A stretch of DNA of 32,953 nt from Planctomycetaceae bacterium (lineage in GTDB: Bacteria > Planctomycetota > Planctomycetia > Planctomycetales > Planctomycetaceae): NCBI GenBank assembly GCA_013813775.1, contig JACCRE010000325.1, forward strand, positions 1 through 32,953, in the 5' to 3' direction. Shown here piece after piece: positions 25,269-32,750 of this stretch (positions within the stretch are counted from its first letter, which is position 1; each line of letters opens with the position of its first letter). Below the pieces are notes generated by a model that did not search any database, was not told the origin of the DNA, and was given only the letters and a program-made list of their open reading frames with translations. The position numbers were made by a program, and so were the translations under genes.

Positions 25269-26540
25269 CTATCCCGCGCCGTTCTTCTTCGCCGTCCACC
25301 AGAGCCGCCAGGTTCGTTCGTCGAAGCCGAAGGATTCGCCCGTGATCGTGCGGAGGGCCGAAAGGACCTCCGGGTTCTCTTCGTTGACCGTGACGGTCAC
25401 GAGGCGGGTTCGAACGGGTTGAGTGGGGTCCACCACGAACACGCCGTTCGGCAGCGCACCCGCCCGCAATGCGAGAGCGATGTCCGGCGGTAGAGGGACG
25501 CCGCCGGAGCCGAACGTGCCATTGCTCGACATCGTGATCGTTTGCGAGTTGTCGGGTACGCGGATGCGGTAACGGTGGCTGGTGATCAACGCCTTGATGA
25601 GGTCGGGAATCGCCCGTTCGTCGGCGACCTGCTCCAGCCCGCGACCGGCGCGACGCACGACCACGTTCTGTTCGTTTCGCAAGCCTTGAAGGAAGTACGG
25701 CAACGCGGCGTCGTGCCGGCTCTCGTCGATCGCCTCGAACGCCGTGTCGCGGACCTGCCGATCGATGTCGTGCAGCGCTTGGGCCACAAGGGCGACGACG
25801 GGCTTTGGTCCCGGCATTTCCGACAGCACCGAGACGTACAACACCCGCACCTCCGGTTCGGGGGCGTCGCGAAAGAACTTCGCGAGGGCCGGAACGGCGT
25901 CGGGGTCGCGCAGGGCCTTCAGTTGAGCGAGTGACTTTCGCCGCAAGTCGTCGCTGGTGCCGCGCAGCCAACTGTGAAGCTTCCGGATCTCGGCGAACCA
26001 CGCCTGTTCGCGTTCACGCTCGGCGGCGGTCTTCTCGATGAGTTCGAGTTCCTGCGGCGTGACCCAGCGTCCCTTATGCTCGACGAGTCCGCGGCCGCGC
26101 ATCAACTCGTCGCGGGTCATCCACTCGCCGTCGTAGTTCTTCTGCCCGAGGGCCGCTCTCGCTTCGGCGTGATCGTGCTCGAGGGCGACGACGTTCAGCA
26201 GATGTTCGGTTCGCTGCTCTTCGAGGTCGTTGGAGAGGCACCACTCGGCCAGTTCCCATTGAGCGGCGACGGTGTTCGGGGCGGTCCTGGCTTTGACCTC
26301 ATGCTCTTCCAGGATCCGCGGCCGCTGCGTGATGAACGCGACGTCGGCGCGGAGGATCGAAATCTTGCCGCCCGTCAGCGTCTCTATGGTGACGACGTCG
26401 TCGTCCACACCCGCGGTTGAATCCGTCGGCTCGACGACGACTCCACGGACTTCGCCGCCCGAGTTCAACTTCACGACGTCGGCGTGCGCCAACGCAGGAG
26501 CCGATAAGGCGACCACGAGAGTTATCGAAAGACCTTTCAT
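25269..26540 (-). CDS. Exported HEAT-repeat protein
   Basis: ATG at 26540 is preferred over 26555: it has GAAGG 5-9 nt upstream and begins a clean signal peptide (MKGLSITLVVALSAPALAHA). The 423-aa mature protein opens with a small beta domain (VVKLNSGGEVRGVVVE, then L-x-GGKISILRADVAFI, residues about 22-75). A helical segment with W-x-LAEWCL-x-N follows, then several HEAT/armadillo-like repeats at about 185-320 (DPDAVPALAKFF, RQVRDTAFEAI, NVVVRRAGRGLEQV, ERAIPDLIKAL). The C-terminus ends with a GESFGFDERTWRLWWTAKKN segment, which I recall from other planctomycete HEAT proteins. It is probably a periplasmic scaffold. It precedes the squalene-repeat gene by 136 nt in the same direction, so it may be the first gene of the BatA-VWA operon. 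Confidence 0.8.
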   Translation of the reverse strand: MKGLSITLVVALSAPALAHADVVKLNSGGEVRGVVVEPTDSTAGVDDDVVTIETLTGGKISILRADVAFITQRPRILEEHEVKARTAPNTVAAQWELAEWCLSNDLEEQRTEHLLNVVALEHDHAEARAALGQKNYDGEWMTRDELMRGRGLVEHKGRWVTPQELELIEKTAAEREREQAWFAEIRKLHSWLRGTSDDLRRKSLAQLKALRDPDAVPALAKFFRDAPEPEVRVLYVSVLSEMPGPKPVVALVAQALHDIDRQVRDTAFEAIDESRHDAALPYFLQGLRNEQNVVVRRAGRGLEQVADERAIPDLIKALITSHRYRIRVPDNSQTITMSSNGTFGSGGVPLPPDIALALRAGALPNGVFVVDPTQPVRTRLVTVTVNEENPEVLSALRTITGESFGFDERTWRLWWTAKKNGAG

Positions 26541-26851
26541 CGCAGACCTTCGCATTCGTGATCACAACGACACGTCGAAGACGCCTGTTTCGGACCGCAC
26601 GTTCCCGATTCTATGCGGAATCGTCAGCCGCGGCAAAATCGGAACAATCGGGCGGCATGGCAGGCTCATGCGAGCGAATTGCCCGTGCAACCGACATCGC
26701 CGCCGGAACTCGTGGCCGATCGCCCGTGATTCAGGAGATCGAGAACTGGCGTCTGGCCGGGCGTTCGACTTAAGATGGGTCCGGCGGTGCCGTTTTGCGC
26801 CGCATCCCGATTTCGCCAGCCCGTCCACCCTCCGCCTTGGAGGCCGTCCGT
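26541..26851. other. Divergent intergenic region, no gene found
   Basis: About 310 bases separate the divergent HEAT-repeat and propeller genes. No RNA gene or repeat could be recognised. A TAAGAT at 26771-26776 resembles a -10 box for the plus-strand propeller gene, but no acceptable -35 box lies at the right distance. TTGGAGG at 26837-26843 is a good ribosome-binding site for the ATG at 26852. Confidence 0.5.
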
Positions 26852-28177
26852 ATGTCGGTCGCTTTCCGACGTCTCCTGTCTGCGGCGAGCGTCGCCGCGG
26901 TCGTGCTTTCCGTCACGCCGGCTGTCTCGCAGGTGCCGCAGCGAGGCCTGCCGAGCCGAAATCTGCTTTCGCGTTTCGGTCTCGAACGCGCCTGGTCGAA
27001 CCAATCGACGATCAATATTCGCAGCGACGTCGTGTTGCACGTCGTCGCCGACGAAGAGGTCGTGATCGTCCAGACCCGCTCGGGCATGATCACCGTGTTC
27101 GACGCCCAGAGCGGCGTGAAGCTGTGGGACGGACAACTGGCTCGGGCCGATCAGTACAGCTTTCCCGCCGTGACGAACGGCGATCTGCTGTTCGTCGTGA
27201 TCGGCTCGACGGTGTATGCGCGAGACAAGTTCGGGGGCCAGGAGTTGTGGACGCTCCGCCTGCCGAACGTGCCGTCCACGTCGCCGACGGTCGATGACCG
27301 CCGCATGTACGTCGGGATGCTGCAAGGCGACGTTTACGCGTTCGACCTGCCCACGATCGCCCGCAATCAGGCGGAAGGCCGGCTGCCGCAATTCAATTAC
27401 GAGAACATCGTCTGGCACTACGGGACAAGCGGCCGCATCGTGACCGCGCCGGTCACCGACGGGAAGGTCGTCTGTTTCGCGAACGCTTTGGGATCGCTGT
27501 ACGCCGTGTCGACCAGCCAGCGTGACCTGAAGTTCCAGTTCGAGACGCGTGGTCGGGCGTCCGCCCCAATGGACATGGCGACGGCTGTCGAGAACGGCAT
27601 CGATGTGAGCTTCATCTTCCTCGCCGCCGGAGACACCAACCTGTATTGCCTGCGATCGACCAACGGCACGACGCGCTGGCTGCATGTGACGGGTGCGCCG
27701 ATTCGCGAGAAGCCGCACGTCATCGGCAACTCGGTCTATCTGGTTCCGCTCGATTCCGGCGTGTATGACCTCGACATCAACACCGGCCGACAGCGCTGGT
27801 GGGCGCCGTCGGTCACTGCTTTCGTCGCCGCAACCCCGACTCGTGTTTTCGGGACCGACAAGTCGGGAGACCTGGCGGTGATCGATCGAGGCGACGGCGC
27901 GTTGCTTGGAACATTGCCTATGCTCGGCTTTCCGATCCGCGTCGCCAACGAACGCACCGACCGCATGTATCTCTGCTCGACGAGCGGCCTCGTCACCTGC
28001 CTGCGCGAGGAAGGCGCGGAACTGCCGATCTACCATCGCTTCCCCGAACGCCGACCGATCCTGCCGCTGTTCGGCGATCAGCCGATGACGGAAGCGGCCG
28101 ACGAATCGGGAGCCACGCCGGAAGAGCGACGCCAACTCGAAACCGGAGCCGAGGCGCTGCCGCAAGATGCACCTTAG
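26852..28177 (+). CDS. Secreted PQQ-like beta-propeller protein
   Basis: The start is ATG 26852, supported by TTGGAGG at 26837-26843 and a signal peptide (MSVAFRRLLSAASVAAVVLS, cleavage near VSQ); in-frame upstream codons to 26795 are not needed. The 441-aa product has about seven blade motifs: TVFDAQSGVKLW, YARDKFGGQELW, YAFDL-x-n-VWHYG, YAVSTSQ, YCLRSTNGTTRW, YDLDINTGRQRW and AVIDRGDG. The region after about 390 is Pro/Glu-rich and lacks blades. No lipobox or membrane helix follows the signal, so it should be free in the periplasm or exported. It differs in anchoring from the two other propellers in this window. Function is unknown; the fold is known for scaffolding and ligand binding as well as quinoprotein enzymes. 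Confidence 0.85.
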   Translation: MSVAFRRLLSAASVAAVVLSVTPAVSQVPQRGLPSRNLLSRFGLERAWSNQSTINIRSDVVLHVVADEEVVIVQTRSGMITVFDAQSGVKLWDGQLARADQYSFPAVTNGDLLFVVIGSTVYARDKFGGQELWTLRLPNVPSTSPTVDDRRMYVGMLQGDVYAFDLPTIARNQAEGRLPQFNYENIVWHYGTSGRIVTAPVTDGKVVCFANALGSLYAVSTSQRDLKFQFETRGRASAPMDMATAVENGIDVSFIFLAAGDTNLYCLRSTNGTTRWLHVTGAPIREKPHVIGNSVYLVPLDSGVYDLDINTGRQRWWAPSVTAFVAATPTRVFGTDKSGDLAVIDRGDGALLGTLPMLGFPIRVANERTDRMYLCSTSGLVTCLREEGAELPIYHRFPERRPILPLFGDQPMTEAADESGATPEERRQLETGAEALPQDAP

Positions 28178-28182
28178 AACGG

Positions 28183-28249
28183 GTAGGTCAGGCTCCCGCC
28201 TGACGCCGCGTGCCGATCGACGTTTCCGTCAGGCGAGAGCCTGACCTAC
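28183..28249. repeat. 22-bp inverted repeat after the propeller gene
   Basis: GTAGGTCAGGCTCCCGCCTGAC (28183 to 28204) and its inverse copy (28228-28249) match at 21 of 22 positions around a 23-nt spacer, so the transcript can form a long hairpin. It starts 5 nt after the propeller stop codon. There is no T-tract. I recall this GTAGGTCAGGCTCTCGCCTGAC word as a recurrent intergenic element in planctomycetes. It may protect or end the transcript. Confidence 0.85.
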
Positions 28250-28306
28250 AAGTCGCCAGCCGGGAAACCGAACAGCACTCACGGGACAGTGCCCCGCGAA
28301 ACGTGT

Positions 28307-28390
28307 AAAGTGCAAGAGTCAAAGTGACCGGTGATTCCCTCGCCGCCATTTTGACTTTTTCATTTCCCGGTTTGCACTTTTCACTTTCCG
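28307..28390. repeat. Purine/pyrimidine element in the purH leader
   Basis: AAAGTGCAA (28307-28315) is inverted at 28372-28380, and AGTCAAAGTG (28317-28326) is inverted with one mismatch at 28347-28356, so nested pairing is possible with a 20-nt loop and an asymmetric bulge. The 3' half is pyrimidine-rich (CTTTTTCATTTCCC) and ends 10 nt before the purH ATG. The same CTTTTCATTTCCC word recurs at 32711-32723. I see no purine-riboswitch core. Confidence 0.65.
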
Positions 28391-28400
28391 TTTGCTCGAT

Positions 28401-29993
28401 ATGCCTCGCGCCCTCCTCAGCGTCTCCGACAAGACCGGTCTGGCATCGTTCGCGAAGTCTCTCGTCGATCTCGGGTTCGAGCTTGTCTCGACGGGGGGCA
28501 CGCGAAGGCACCTGGAAGAATCCGGCTTGCCGGTGATCGACGTCGCCGGGGTGACGGGCTTCCCCGAGATGATGGACGGCCGGGTCAAGACGCTGCATCC
28601 GCTCGTGCACGGCGGGATTCTCGGCCGGCCCGACTTGGCCAGCGACGCCGCGGCGATGAAACAGCACGGGATCCTGCCGTTTCAGATCGTCATCTGCAAT
28701 CTGTATCCCTTCGAGCAAACGGTCGCGAAGCCGGGAGTTTCCGCTGACGAGGCGATCGAGCAGATCGACGTCGGCGGACCCAGCATGGTCCGCGCCGCGG
28801 CGAAGAATCACGCGCATGTGGCGATCGTCACCGACCCCTCGCAATACGACGAGGTGCTGGAAGCGATTCGTTCGGGCGGACTCGATGAGGGCCTCCGCCG
28901 GCGCTTGGCGGCGAGCGCATTCGCTCTGACGGCACGGTATGACGCCGCGATCGCCGACTACATGGCGAAGCTGGTCGCGTCGTCGTCCGAGGCGAGTGAC
29001 GCACAGAGCAACCCGTTTCCGTCTCAGCTCGCCCTGCGTTTTTCCAAGCGTTCGGACTTGCGGTACGGTGAGAACCCGCATCAGGCCGCGGCGTTTTACG
29101 TCGATCCCAAGACGGACGACACGACGCTCGCGGCGGCCGAGCAACTGCACGGCAAAGAGTTGTCGTACAACAATCTGCTCGACCTCGACGCGGCCTTGCG
29201 GCTCGTTCGCGATCTCGCCACGCATTCCAACGCGCCGGCGGTCGCGGTCCTCAAGCACAACAATCCCTGCGGCTGTGCGGTGGGCGTCTCCGTGGCGGAC
29301 GCCTTCGAGAAGGCATGGTCGGGCGATCCCGTGAGCGCGTTCGGATCGATCCTGGGATTCAGTCATCCGCTCGATGTCGCGACCGCCGAAGCGCTCTGTC
29401 AGCCGAACCGCTTCGTCGAAGCGATCCTGGCTCCCGAGTTCGATGCCGACGCTTTGAAACTGCTGACGACCAAGCCGTCATGGCGTGCCAACGTGCGGCT
29501 GATGCGATTGCCGTCGATCACGTCGCCGACGGTGCGATCGCTCGATTACCGCAAGGTCTCCGGCGGAATGCTGGTGCAGGATCTCGACGAAGGCACGGCG
29601 GCGTTCGAGACATGGCAGACGGTCACGAGGCGACAGCCGACCGCGCAGGAATTTGCCGACCTGCGGTTCGCGTGGCTCGTCTGCAAGCACGTGAAGTCGA
29701 ACGCGATCGTCTTCGTCAAAGACGGCATGACGACGGGAGTCGGGGCCGGTCAGATGAGCCGCGTGGACAGCTCGCTGATCGCGTCGCGCAAGTCCGAGGG
29801 ACGCTGCGTAGGCGGCGTGTGTGCTTCGGACGCCTTCTTCCCGTTCCGAGACGGCGTCGATCACGCCGCGGCGGCAGGCATCAAAGCGATCGTGCAGCCC
29901 GGCGGTAGCAAGCGCGACGATGAATCGATCGCCGCCTGCGACGAGCACGGCATCGCGATGCTGTTCACGGGCCGAAGGCACTTTCGACACTGA
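28401..29993 (+). CDS. purH: Bifunctional AICAR formyltransferase/IMP cyclohydrolase
   Basis: The 530-aa product catalyses the last two steps of purine synthesis, AICAR to FAICAR using 10-formyl-tetrahydrofolate and ring closure to IMP, in the cytoplasm. The N-terminal MGS-like cyclohydrolase domain (about 1-190) shows LLSVSDKTGL, STGGT, GRVKTLHPLVHGGIL and GGPSMVRAAAKNH. The transformylase domain contains LRYGENPHQ, LSYNNLLDLDAALRLV, KHNNPCG, VKSNAIVFVKDGMTTGVGAGQMSR (split over about 24 residues near 430-455), ASDAFFPFRDGVD and IVQPGGSKRDDE. Length is that of the family. A TTG three codons upstream keeps the frame open, but ATG 28401 gives the standard MPRALLSVSDK start. It is the only core metabolic gene here and stands between repeats on both sides; it is probably transcribed on its own. 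Confidence 0.98.
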   Translation: MPRALLSVSDKTGLASFAKSLVDLGFELVSTGGTRRHLEESGLPVIDVAGVTGFPEMMDGRVKTLHPLVHGGILGRPDLASDAAAMKQHGILPFQIVICNLYPFEQTVAKPGVSADEAIEQIDVGGPSMVRAAAKNHAHVAIVTDPSQYDEVLEAIRSGGLDEGLRRRLAASAFALTARYDAAIADYMAKLVASSSEASDAQSNPFPSQLALRFSKRSDLRYGENPHQAAAFYVDPKTDDTTLAAAEQLHGKELSYNNLLDLDAALRLVRDLATHSNAPAVAVLKHNNPCGCAVGVSVADAFEKAWSGDPVSAFGSILGFSHPLDVATAEALCQPNRFVEAILAPEFDADALKLLTTKPSWRANVRLMRLPSITSPTVRSLDYRKVSGGMLVQDLDEGTAAFETWQTVTRRQPTAQEFADLRFAWLVCKHVKSNAIVFVKDGMTTGVGAGQMSRVDSSLIASRKSEGRCVGGVCASDAFFPFRDGVDHAAAAGIKAIVQPGGSKRDDESIAACDEHGIAMLFTGRRHFRH

Positions 29994-29995
29994 GC

Positions 29996-30090
29996 GAGAA
30001 GTGAAGAACGGAAGAACGGGAGGATTGAGAATCACGCTCTTTCGTTTCTTCACTCGTTTCTTCACTTCTCCCGTTCTTCCGTTCTCCCCT
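29996..30090. repeat. Purine-block/pyrimidine-block element between convergent genes
   Basis: A purine-rich block (29996-30026) is followed by a pyrimidine-rich block (30039-30098). AGAACGGAAGAACGGGAG (30005-30022) is perfectly inverted at 30068-30085, and GAGAAGTGAAGAA (29996-30008) is perfectly inverted at 30058-30070. The two word pairs occur in the order A-B...A'-B', so they cannot both pair in one simple hairpin. The element starts 3 nt after the purH stop and reaches into the 3' end of the opposite gene, supplying its last codons. Confidence 0.8.
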
Positions 30091-31381
30091 CCTCGCTTCT
30101 GAGTCCCATCTCGAACTCGACCGGCACATCGATGATTCTGGTCGGCGCTTCGTAGTGGAACGTGACGTCGCGGGCATCAGGCGGAATGTCCGCGAAACGG
30201 TAGGCGAGGATCACGCCGCCGGCGGCGTTCGCCAGCGTCGAGAAGCCGGGCTGATGATCCAGGCGGACGGATGGCGAACCATCTTCGCCGGCGGCCGCGT
30301 AGGTGACGTAGGCGAGGTTGTGATACACCCACGTCCGGTGCGACTCGAAGGCCGGCCCGCCCTCGTCGTAGACGACCGACAGCTCGACCTCCGCGGTGCC
30401 GTCGGCATGCCGCTCGACCTTGCGGAGCCGGACCGTCACGCCGCCCTGTGAACGAACCGTCTCGTCACGGCGATCATCACTGCGAGCAAAGGGAAAGCTG
30501 AATCGCTCCTTCCCGGCGGCGACGACGACGGTCATTCGTCCGGCGAGGATGAACGACCCGCTTGCAATCGGAGTCGCGGCGATGAAATCGAGTCCGAGCG
30601 ACGCCGTGCGGCCTCCTTCGCCGAACGGCAGCTCGTATCGGGCCTTGGGACTGAAGGGCTGCAACTTTGCGCCCTCCGCGGTGGTCAAGAAAAACTCGTC
30701 GGCGGCATACGAAAGAAACAATGGTCGCAGCTTCGGCTCCGACTGAACTTCGAGCGCCACGCGCGCAAGCTGGTCGTCCGTCTCGCCCGAAATCTCTTTG
30801 AACCGAAGCGGTTCGGCGATGAGTCGGAAGGTTCCGGAGTACGCCACTGACTTCGCGTCGTCATCCGGCATCCGCTCTCGAAAACGCACGTGCTCCGACA
30901 CGACCGGCCATAGCCTCGCCTGTGCCGCGACGGCGTCGACGACCTCCCAGAACGGTCGCTGGCCGTCCGGCACGCTCACACGTCTCGAAGCCTGCTCGGC
31001 GGCGACTTCAATCGCCGATCCTGAAGCGTTGGCGAGATCGGCCAACGTGCGGAGCCGGCCGACATTCAGGAGAGTCGCTGACGAATCCTGCGCGGCCTGC
31101 CGTTCCTGAAGCCGCTTTCTGATCCGGGTGAGTGCGAGTCGGGCGGCGGGATCGGTCGCCTCGCGCGGTTGCGGAAGTCGCTCGAGGAGGGATGGATCGG
31201 CCGCGCTCAAGCGATGTTCGGCTTCGATGCGCTCCGCCCGAACCGTGGATGAGAGCCGTGCCACATCCGCAGCGACGGCCTCCGCTGTCGGGACGGGAGT
31301 TTCGTCGGAAGCAGGAACGGCGCATGCCGCACCGAGCGCGGCGGCAAGGAGGATGGCGGACGATGTTCCGCGCCACGGCAT
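30062..31381 (-). CDS. Exported protein of unknown function
   Basis: I do not recognise this 439-aa protein. It begins with a signal peptide (MPWRGTSSAILLAAALGAACA); the LGAAC sequence might be a weak lipobox, but signal peptidase I cleavage is equally likely. Residues 30-105 are charged and helical (R-x-EAEHRLSAADPSLLERL, ALTRIRKRLQERQAA). A mixed domain follows (about 105-200: LADLANASGSAIEV, PFWEVVDAVAAQARLWPVV), and from about 210 to 425 the protein is beta-rich with VELSVVYDEGGPAFESHRTWVYHN and FHYEAPTRIIDVPVEFE. The last 11 residues (SEEGRTEEREK) are encoded by the purine-rich repeat, not by ordinary coding sequence. The start ATG 31381 lies at the divergent region shared with the metalloprotease-like gene. 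It probably acts in the periplasm or on the cell surface. Confidence 0.75.
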   Translation of the reverse strand: MPWRGTSSAILLAAALGAACAVPASDETPVPTAEAVAADVARLSSTVRAERIEAEHRLSAADPSLLERLPQPREATDPAARLALTRIRKRLQERQAAQDSSATLLNVGRLRTLADLANASGSAIEVAAEQASRRVSVPDGQRPFWEVVDAVAAQARLWPVVSEHVRFRERMPDDDAKSVAYSGTFRLIAEPLRFKEISGETDDQLARVALEVQSEPKLRPLFLSYAADEFFLTTAEGAKLQPFSPKARYELPFGEGGRTASLGLDFIAATPIASGSFILAGRMTVVVAAGKERFSFPFARSDDRRDETVRSQGGVTVRLRKVERHADGTAEVELSVVYDEGGPAFESHRTWVYHNLAYVTYAAAGEDGSPSVRLDHQPGFSTLANAAGGVILAYRFADIPPDARDVTFHYEAPTRIIDVPVEFEMGLRSEEGRTEEREK

Positions 31382-31543
31382 TCGAGCTCTCCTGATCCTT
31401 CGCGCATCGCCGCACGATCGGAGGAATCGATACCTTCATGCTATCGCGGCCGGCGATCGCCGCCCACCAGTCCAGCGACCGTGACATAGGTTTTGTCGTC
31501 GTTCACGTCGCCATTTCGAGTTCCACCCTATCGCGAAACCGTG

Positions 31544-32635
31544 ATGCCTTTTCGCACCATTGCAGCGGCGGTTCTCGGCACTCTGATCCCGGTCTTCGAT
31601 TGCGCCGCCGGGGTGCCGTTGATCGAGCTGAAGACGTCGAACGGCGCGTATCGCGGCCGGGTGGTCGCCAAGGATGATGAGACGGCGCTATTAATCGATC
31701 GTGACGGCGTCGCGCGCGGCGTCCCGCTGCGCGACGTGACGGAATTCGTCGTCGCCGAGAAGGACTTCAAGCCGCTGTCGGCGGTCGATCTGCGCGATCG
31801 CCTGCGTCGGCTGGTCGGCGGCGATGCGGACGTCACGGCGACGCCGCATTACGTCGTGGCGGGGCGGTCTTCGGCCGCCCGCGCGGTCGCCGAGGCGCTG
31901 GAAGAGGTTCACAACGGCTATCGGTGGTTCTGCTCGACGCGTCGGCTGAAGCTGTCGGACCCGGAGTTTCCGCTGGTCGCGATCGTGATGCCGAACCGCG
32001 CGACCTTCGATGCCTATTGCACCGCCGAGGGCATGTCGCCCAACCCGTCGCTGCAAGGCTATTACCGCGAGACGACGAACCGTTTCGTGTGCTACGAAAG
32101 CGGCGGCTCGCGGTCGGACTCGCTCGCGGGAGTCCGCGACACGCTCGTCCACGAAGCGATCCATCAACTCGCATTCAACACGGGGCTGCACGTCCGCATG
32201 GGCGACAGTCCGACCTGGGTCGTGGAAGGTCTCGCCACGACGCTCGAACCCGAGTCGGTGCGCCGTCCCCTGCGAAGCGATGTGAAACCGCTCGATCGCA
32301 CGAATCCGGAACGGCTGGAAACGTATCTCGCCGCGGTCGATCGAAAGCGGCAGGTGCGAGCGTTCGACCTCGTGTCGTCGGACCAGCCTTTCCGCTCGTC
32401 TGCGCTCGACGCGTATGCGACCGCCTGGGCCATGAGCTTCTATCTGCTGGAAACGCGTCCGGCGGATTACGCGAAGTACCTTCGCACTTTGAGCGCCCGC
32501 TCACCTCTCGCCGAAGCGACCGCCGACGAGCGAAATCGCGATTTCCGAGCGGCGTTCGGCGACATCGACCCGCAGCAACTGGATGCGGAAATGACCCGGT
32601 TTCTGCGACGCGTCGCCGCCGGTGCGCAACGCTGA
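31544..32635 (+). CDS. DUF1570-like HExxH putative metalloprotease
   Basis: ATG 31544 gives 363 aa with a signal peptide (MPFRTIAAAVLGTLIPVFDCAAG). The TTG at 31493 would add 17 residues before it and is unlikely. Residues about 24-75 form a small beta domain (VPLIELKTSNGAYRGRVV, RGVPLRDVTEFV) resembling the start of the HEAT-repeat protein at 25269-26540. After a helical linker comes AIVMPNRATFDAYC, then the zinc-binding HEAIH motif (near residue 205) with downstream WVVEGLATTLE providing a likely third ligand glutamate, the gluzincin layout of peptidase MA/DUF1570-type proteins. A helical domain with AYATAWAMSFYLLE follows. I infer a periplasmic or surface zinc protease; substrate unknown. 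It is divergent from the gene at 30062-31381. Confidence 0.85.
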   Translation: MPFRTIAAAVLGTLIPVFDCAAGVPLIELKTSNGAYRGRVVAKDDETALLIDRDGVARGVPLRDVTEFVVAEKDFKPLSAVDLRDRLRRLVGGDADVTATPHYVVAGRSSAARAVAEALEEVHNGYRWFCSTRRLKLSDPEFPLVAIVMPNRATFDAYCTAEGMSPNPSLQGYYRETTNRFVCYESGGSRSDSLAGVRDTLVHEAIHQLAFNTGLHVRMGDSPTWVVEGLATTLEPESVRRPLRSDVKPLDRTNPERLETYLAAVDRKRQVRAFDLVSSDQPFRSSALDAYATAWAMSFYLLETRPADYAKYLRTLSARSPLAEATADERNRDFRAAFGDIDPQQLDAEMTRFLRRVAAGAQR

Positions 32636-32636
32636 G

Positions 32637-32750
32637 GGGAGAATGGGAGAAACGAAGAAGTGAGGAGGCAAAGGTCAGAAGACGGTGAGGCGTGCGTGGC
32701 TCCCTTTTTTACTTTTCATTTCCCACTTTTCAATTCCCAAACATTTCCTT
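32637..32750. repeat. Purine-block/pyrimidine-block element near window end
   Basis: Right after the stop codon is a purine-rich block (GGGAGAAACGAAGAAGTGAGG within 32640-32668). A pyrimidine-rich block follows at 32701-32752 (CTTTTTTACTTTTCATTTCCC, then ACTTTTCAATTCCC). Words match the elements at 23889, 28307 and 29996. Within the Y-block, ACTTTTCATTTCCC (32710-32723) is repeated almost exactly 14 nt later as ACTTTTCAATTCCC (32725-32738). Confidence 0.7.

Noticed and set aside
26666-28165. 499-aa open frame antisense to the secreted propeller gene
   Set aside because: Arg/Asp/His-rich without domains or start signals; it mirrors codon bias of the plus-strand gene, whose signal peptide and blade motifs are clear.
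28188-29366. 392-aa frame antisense to purH
   Set aside because: purH is certain on the plus strand and this frame runs into the inverted repeat before it.
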